Shown: positions 60,340 through 64,000 of the stretch, in pieces
Layout of the letters: every line of letters begins with the position of its first letter
Position numbering within the stretch: the first letter of the stretch is position 1
From: Iphinoe sp. HA4291-MV1
Lineage (GTDB): Bacteria; Cyanobacteriota; Cyanobacteriia; Cyanobacteriales; Nostocaceae
Length of the DNA stretch: 64,000 nucleotides
Direction: 5' to 3'
NCBI GenBank assembly: GCA_019359415.1
Contig: JAHHHH010000005.1
Coordinates: 62,001 to 126,000, forward strand
Notes under the pieces: model-generated
Database searches by the model: none
The model's input: only the letters and a program-made list of their open reading frames with translations
Told to the model about the DNA's origin: nothing
Position numbers and translations under genes: made by a program

Positions 60340-61524
60340 ATGCAATTAATCGAAACTAGAGAGTCTGAAGATTACATTGTTTTAGCTAAGTCTTTGGCAG
60401 AGGAATTTGCTCAGACAGCAGTCGCACGGGATGCAAAAGGGGGAACACCAAAACAGGAACGCGATCGCTTGCGTGAAAGCAATTTACTCAAACTAATCGT
60501 ACCCAAAGAGTACGGTGGTTTAGGGCAAACTTGGATCGTCGCTCTCAAAATAACCCGCGAGTTTGCCAAAGTTGATAGCTCTATTGCTCATATCTTTTCC
60601 TACCACCATCTAGGTGTGGTTATTCCTCATATCTTTGGTTCAACAGAGCAAAAAGAGCGGTATTACTCAGAAAGTATCCGCAACAATTGGTTTTGGTGCA
60701 ATGCCCTCAACCCCCTGGATCGCAGAACAACACTGATATCACAGGACAATCATTTCCGTCTCAATGGCATCAAAAGCTTCTGCTCTGGTTCCCAAAACTC
60801 CGATATATTACCTATTACTGCTACTCATACGGAAACTGGTGAATTAAGCATCCTGGTAATTCCCACCCAACGGGAAGGCGTTACTATTCATGATGACTGG
60901 GAGAATATGGGGCAACGCCAAACAGACAGTGGTAGTATTAGTTTTGACGATGTGTTAGTCTATCCTGATGAGATTTTGGGTAGTAGAGATAAACCAGATC
61001 AACCTTTCGGTACTATTCGCTCCTGTCTCACTCAATTGAATCTTGCCAATATCTATTTGGGAATTGCACAGGGTGCGTTTGAGGCGGCTTTATTATATAC
61101 TCGCACGACGACAAGACCCTGGTTGACATCAGGCGTAGAAAGTGCTGTACAAGATCCCTACATTCTCCAGCACTATGGTAATATGTGGGTTGACCTCCAA
61201 GCAGCTAAGAGTCTGACTGATCAAGCGGGAGAATTATTACAAGCGGCTTGGGAACAAGAATGGGCACTGACAGCAGAACAACGGGGAGAATCAGCGTTGG
61301 CGATCGCTACTGCCAAAGTCGCCGCCACCAGAGTCGGTTTAGACATTACCAACCGTATCTTTGAAGTTATGGGCGCACGCGCTACCAGTGCTCAATATGG
61401 CTTTGACCGCTACTGGCGCAATCTCCGCACTTTCACTCTGCATGATCCAGTGGATTACAAAGTGAGAGATTTGGGGAACTGGGCATTGAATAATGAGTTA
61501 CCAAAACCCAGCTTTTATTCATAG
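60340..61524 (+). CDS. Second SfnB-like acyl-CoA dehydrogenase-type flavoprotein
   Basis: 394 residues from ATG 60340; an in-frame TTG at 60316 overlapping the DUF2182 gene would add eight. Same fold as the protein at 57798: RDRLRESNLLKLIVPKEYGG, FWCNALNPLDRRTTLISQDN, LNGIKSFCSGSQNSDILPIT and the ending RYWRNLRTFTLHDPVDYKV. It is diverged from SfnB, so not a recent duplication. Closest function probably a DszC/SfnB-like FMN-dependent oxidase acting on an organosulfur compound. Confidence 0.83.
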   Translation: MQLIETRESEDYIVLAKSLAEEFAQTAVARDAKGGTPKQERDRLRESNLLKLIVPKEYGGLGQTWIVALKITREFAKVDSSIAHIFSYHHLGVVIPHIFGSTEQKERYYSESIRNNWFWCNALNPLDRRTTLISQDNHFRLNGIKSFCSGSQNSDILPITATHTETGELSILVIPTQREGVTIHDDWENMGQRQTDSGSISFDDVLVYPDEILGSRDKPDQPFGTIRSCLTQLNLANIYLGIAQGAFEAALLYTRTTTRPWLTSGVESAVQDPYILQHYGNMWVDLQAAKSLTDQAGELLQAAWEQEWALTAEQRGESALAIATAKVAATRVGLDITNRIFEVMGARATSAQYGFDRYWRNLRTFTLHDPVDYKVRDLGNWALNNELPKPSFYS

Positions 61525-61722
61525 TTTTAAATGACTTGACACGGAATTCTTTTCAAGTAATTATATTGCGGTGAATAAGCAAAAAATATACGCTTTTTCT
61601 CGTGGTGCAGAGGATAAACGCAAACAAAAGCCGATGTCAATCCGTAATCAAAATTTAAACCTCTGCTCTGGCTGAAGTCTACATCGATTTACGGTTAGGT
61701 ATAACGGCTAGAGGACTAAAAA

Positions 61723-62544
61723 ATGAGTAAGTGGCGACAAACAGTAGCACTTTCTGTAGTCAGCTTGTCTATATTAGGGTTAGGTGTTGTCAGTCTTATC
61801 ACTCTATCGACTAAATTAAAAACAGTTGAAGCTGTAGAATTTCACTCTAAGCAGACAACAACAGTTAAGAATCAGTTAGCAGCCTCTTTTCCTGTAAAAA
61901 ATTTTCAACAAGCCAAGCCGAAACCACCTGTGGAATTGGACACCAAGCAGGTAGCAAGAGCTAATACAAAAGCTAATACAAAAGCTAACAATTGGTCAGC
62001 CGCGTCTTTCCCAGTAGAAAATTTTCAGGGATACACATCCGCATTTGGCTACCGTGCTTCTGCAACTGGTGGTTCAAATGTAGAATTTCACAGCGGGTTA
62101 GACATCGCCGCCCCACAAGGTAGTTATATTCGCAATTGGTGGACAGGTACAGTCATTAAGGTGCGCGATCAAGATGCTTGCGGAACTTATGTGGTCATTC
62201 AATCTGGCGAATGGGAACACACTTACTGTCATATGGAAGGACAGGTTGAAACTGTAGATGGTCGCCGTTATCTAATAGATAGAACAGGCGGAATTCAAAT
62301 TTTGGAAGGTCAGCAACTAAACGCCGGAATGAGAATTGGTCGGGTAGGGATGACCGGACGAACTACAGGTCCTCACCTTCATTGGGGACTCAAGTATGCC
62401 AAACAATATGTCGATCCAGCAATGGTTCTCCGGGAAATGTTCTCCCAACAGCAGATTGCTAGGAGTTCATCACAACGGTGGACTCCTCAACAGTCACAAG
62501 TCATTATAGAGGAGTCAAAAGTTATCGGCGATTCGGGATATTAA
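61723..62544 (+). CDS. M23 family (LytM/lysostaphin-like) peptidase
   Basis: 273 residues. N-terminal membrane anchor or signal (about 8-30), a low-complexity linker with two copies of AASFPV(K/E)NFQ (54-62 and 94-102) and a NTKANTKAN run, then the M23 domain with zinc ligands His123 and Asp127 (FHSGLDIAAP), His170 region (YCHMEG) and His218/His220 (GPHLHWGL). Full catalytic set, so a cell-wall DD-endopeptidase acting in the periplasm is likely. GAGGA before ATG 61723. Monocistronic. Confidence 0.9.
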   Translation: MSKWRQTVALSVVSLSILGLGVVSLITLSTKLKTVEAVEFHSKQTTTVKNQLAASFPVKNFQQAKPKPPVELDTKQVARANTKANTKANNWSAASFPVENFQGYTSAFGYRASATGGSNVEFHSGLDIAAPQGSYIRNWWTGTVIKVRDQDACGTYVVIQSGEWEHTYCHMEGQVETVDGRRYLIDRTGGIQILEGQQLNAGMRIGRVGMTGRTTGPHLHWGLKYAKQYVDPAMVLREMFSQQQIARSSSQRWTPQQSQVIIEESKVIGDSGY

Positions 62545-62658
62545 CAACAAAGAACTCAGAACTGATTGAAGGGGAGCAGGGGAGACTGTAAACTCTAATT
62601 CCCCTAAGCCCCTCATCTCCCTCATCCCCCTCATCCTCTCTTTTTCAAGACTTTAGTT

Positions 62659-64000
62659 TTAGCTCGATACAACTAATTGTTGCTTCTGTGGAAGTTGGGT
62701 ATATTCAGAGACAATTTTACGAAATTGCTCGCCCTCTATTGTTTCCTGTTCCACGAGTAAATCGACAAGCCGGTCTACGAGATCTCTATTTTCACGGATA
62801 ATACGACGAGCTTCTTTATAGCAAACAACTGCCATTGCTCGCACTTGTCGGTCAATCTTAGTCGCCATTTCCTCTGAGTACTCAGAGCGATTAATCCAAT
62901 CTCGACCAAGAAAAACATCACTACTTTGATTTTCCAGAGCCACTAACCCTAAGTCAGACATACCATACATCGTCACCATCTTACGAGCAAGGTTTGTCAC
63001 AACTTTTAGGTCACTGCTAGCTCCACCTGTTACCTCAGATTCGCCAAATACCTCTACTTCTGCTGCCTTTCCTCCTAAAGTCACGGTGATATTGTCGTGC
63101 AGCCAAGCTTTAGTATAAAGTCCGCTGTCAATCATTTCTTCATTGAGAATCTGCTGAGAAAAACCACCAACTCCGCCAGAACGAGGAATAATTGTCACCT
63201 TATTTAAAGGATCCGCGTGTTCTAGAAGTGTAGACAACAGAGCATGTCCAACTTCATGATAAGCAATCAACCGCTTTTTCTTGCTATCCAGCAGCGGGTT
63301 AAGGGTTAGCCCAATTGTCAATCTGTCAATAGCATCGTCAATTTCTAGCGGTGTGATAGCCTCTTTACGTCGGCGTGCGGTCAAAATTGCTGCTTCATTG
63401 AGAAGGTTTGCTAAGTCTGCTCCTGTAAAACCAGGGGTGCGGCGAGCAACAATTTCCAGGGAAACAGAAGGGTCAATTTTCTTATTGCGAGCATGAACTT
63501 TTAAAATTTCCAGACGACCTTTGCGGTCTGGTGCATCCACAATCACTTGTCGATCAAACCGTCCTGGTCGTAGCAACGCGGTATCTAATACATCTGGACG
63601 GTTAGTGGCAGCAATAATAATAATACCAGTGTTACCTTCAAAACCGTCCATTTCGGTGAGCAATTGGTTGAGGGTTTGTTCCCGCTCATCGTTTCCACCA
63701 CCAATACCTGCACCTCTTTGGCGTCCTACGGCGTCGATTTCATCGATAAATATCAAGCAGGGAGCATTTTCTTTTGCTTTTTTAAATAAGTCACGTACAC
63801 GAGATGCACCCACACCCACAAACATTTCCACAAACTCTGAACCGGAAATGCTAAAGAATGGTACACCGGCTTCACCAGCGATCGCTTTTGCAAGCAGCGT
63901 TTTACCTGTTCCCGGAGGTCCGACTAACAGCACTCCTTTAGGAATGCGTGCACCCACAGCAGTAAATTTTTCTGGTTGCTTAAGGAAAGTCACGACTTCT
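62659..64000 (-). CDS. ftsH: ATP-dependent zinc metalloprotease FtsH (partial)
   Basis: The 3' part, about 447 codons; the 5' end lies beyond base 64000, so the two N-terminal membrane helices are not visible. AAA domain: Walker [15 protein letters not shown], Walker [17 protein letters not shown], second region of homology [19 protein letters not shown]. Protease domain: zinc motif [11 protein letters not shown], third ligand region in [10 protein letters not shown]. The visible C-terminus ([11 protein letters not shown]) is like cyanobacterial FtsH proteins that turn over photodamaged D1. GTG 63993 is an internal codon, not the start. Confidence 0.95.
   Translation of the reverse strand, partial: EVVTFLKQPEKFTAVGARIPKGVLLVGPPGTGKTLLAKAIAGEAGVPFFSISGSEFVEMFVGVGASRVRDLFKKAKENAPCLIFIDEIDAVGRQRGAGIGGGNDEREQTLNQLLTEMDGFEGNTGIIIIAATNRPDVLDTALLRPGRFDRQVIVDAPDRKGRLEILKVHARNKKIDPSVSLEIVARRTPGFTGADLANLLNEAAILTARRRKEAITPLEIDDAIDRLTIGLTLNPLLDSKKKRLIAYHEVGHALLSTLLEHADPLNKVTIIPRSGGVGGFSQQILNEEMIDSGLYTKAWLHDNITVTLGGKAAEVEVFGESEVTGGASSDLKVVTNLARKMVTMYGMSDLGLVALENQSSDVFLGRDWINRSEYSEEMATKIDRQVRAMAVVCYKEARRIIRENRDLVDRLVDLLVEQETIEGEQFRKIVSEYTQLPQKQQLVVSS

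Overview
The window looks like chromosomal DNA of a filamentous, heterocyst-type cyanobacterium (Nostocales; a Scytonema, Tolypothrix, Calothrix or Nostoc-like genome). The evidence is the abundance of HIP1-type GCGATCGC octamers, short G- or C-rich and CCCAATGCCC-type repeats between and inside genes, the circadian gene ldpA next to a ycf45-like R3H/AAA gene, beta-type DAHP synthase, a DUF3365 haem sensor with HAMP domain, WD40 and EAD-type caspase proteins, and C39-peptidase exporters with double-glycine precursor peptides. I cannot name the species. No rRNA or tRNA gene was seen.

Layout. 1-7 kb: end of an unknown gene, a Nudix hydrolase coupled to an AI-2E family permease, an intact HicB beside a dead HicA, a two-gene RecF/OLD-like ATPase + PIN-like nuclease unit, and mutS. 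7-13.6 kb: a probable conflict/defence island with a caspase-like protease, an FGE-sulfatase (C-lectin-like) protein that shares a terminal motif with the caspase, a large UPF1-like helicase with a degenerate PLD domain, and a WD40 protein. 13.9-20.1 kb: peptide export cluster 1 (HTH regulator, C39-ABC exporter with a cyclic-nucleotide-binding-like domain, HlyD, parvulin, double-glycine precursor). 20.6-24 kb: TPR protein, sfsA, a frameshifted small gene, an alpha/beta hydrolase. 24.4-31.5 kb: glgX (treX), treZ and treY, a complete glycogen-to-trehalose route. 31.5-34.5 kb: small exported or membrane proteins, a 40-bp tandem repeat, a lone CRISPR-like repeat, a SprT-like metalloprotease, a MITE. 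34.5-39.1 kb: peptide export cluster 2 on the minus strand (precursor, C39-ABC, HlyD). 39.8-46.7 kb: ldpA, R3H/AAA gene, haem sensor, Ser/Thr kinase, DAHP synthase. 46.7-50.6 kb: a repeat and mobile-element sink, with two small inverted-repeat elements carrying intact target-site duplications, a peptidoglycan-binding protein, two truncated IS110 transposases and a strong 23-bp hairpin. 50.6-56 kb: a two-domain membrane-anchored protein, a PrmA-like methyltransferase and a minus-strand operon (exported protein, TerC, SPFH, CadD-like). 56.6-61.5 kb: organosulfur cluster (sfnG, sfnB, DUF1326 remnant, DUF2182, second SfnB-like flavoprotein). 61.7-64 kb: an M23 peptidase and the 3' part of ftsH, which runs off the right edge.

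The best candidates for under-described biology are the ATPase + PIN pair, the caspase/FGE/helicase/WD40 island, and the two independent C39 exporter clusters each with its own double-glycine peptide. A second theme is repeat invasion of genes: MutS, LdpA and an IS110 transposase each carry an in-frame insertion that looks like local intergenic repeat DNA, and several non-autonomous elements can be delimited to the base by their inverted repeats and, for two of them, target duplications.
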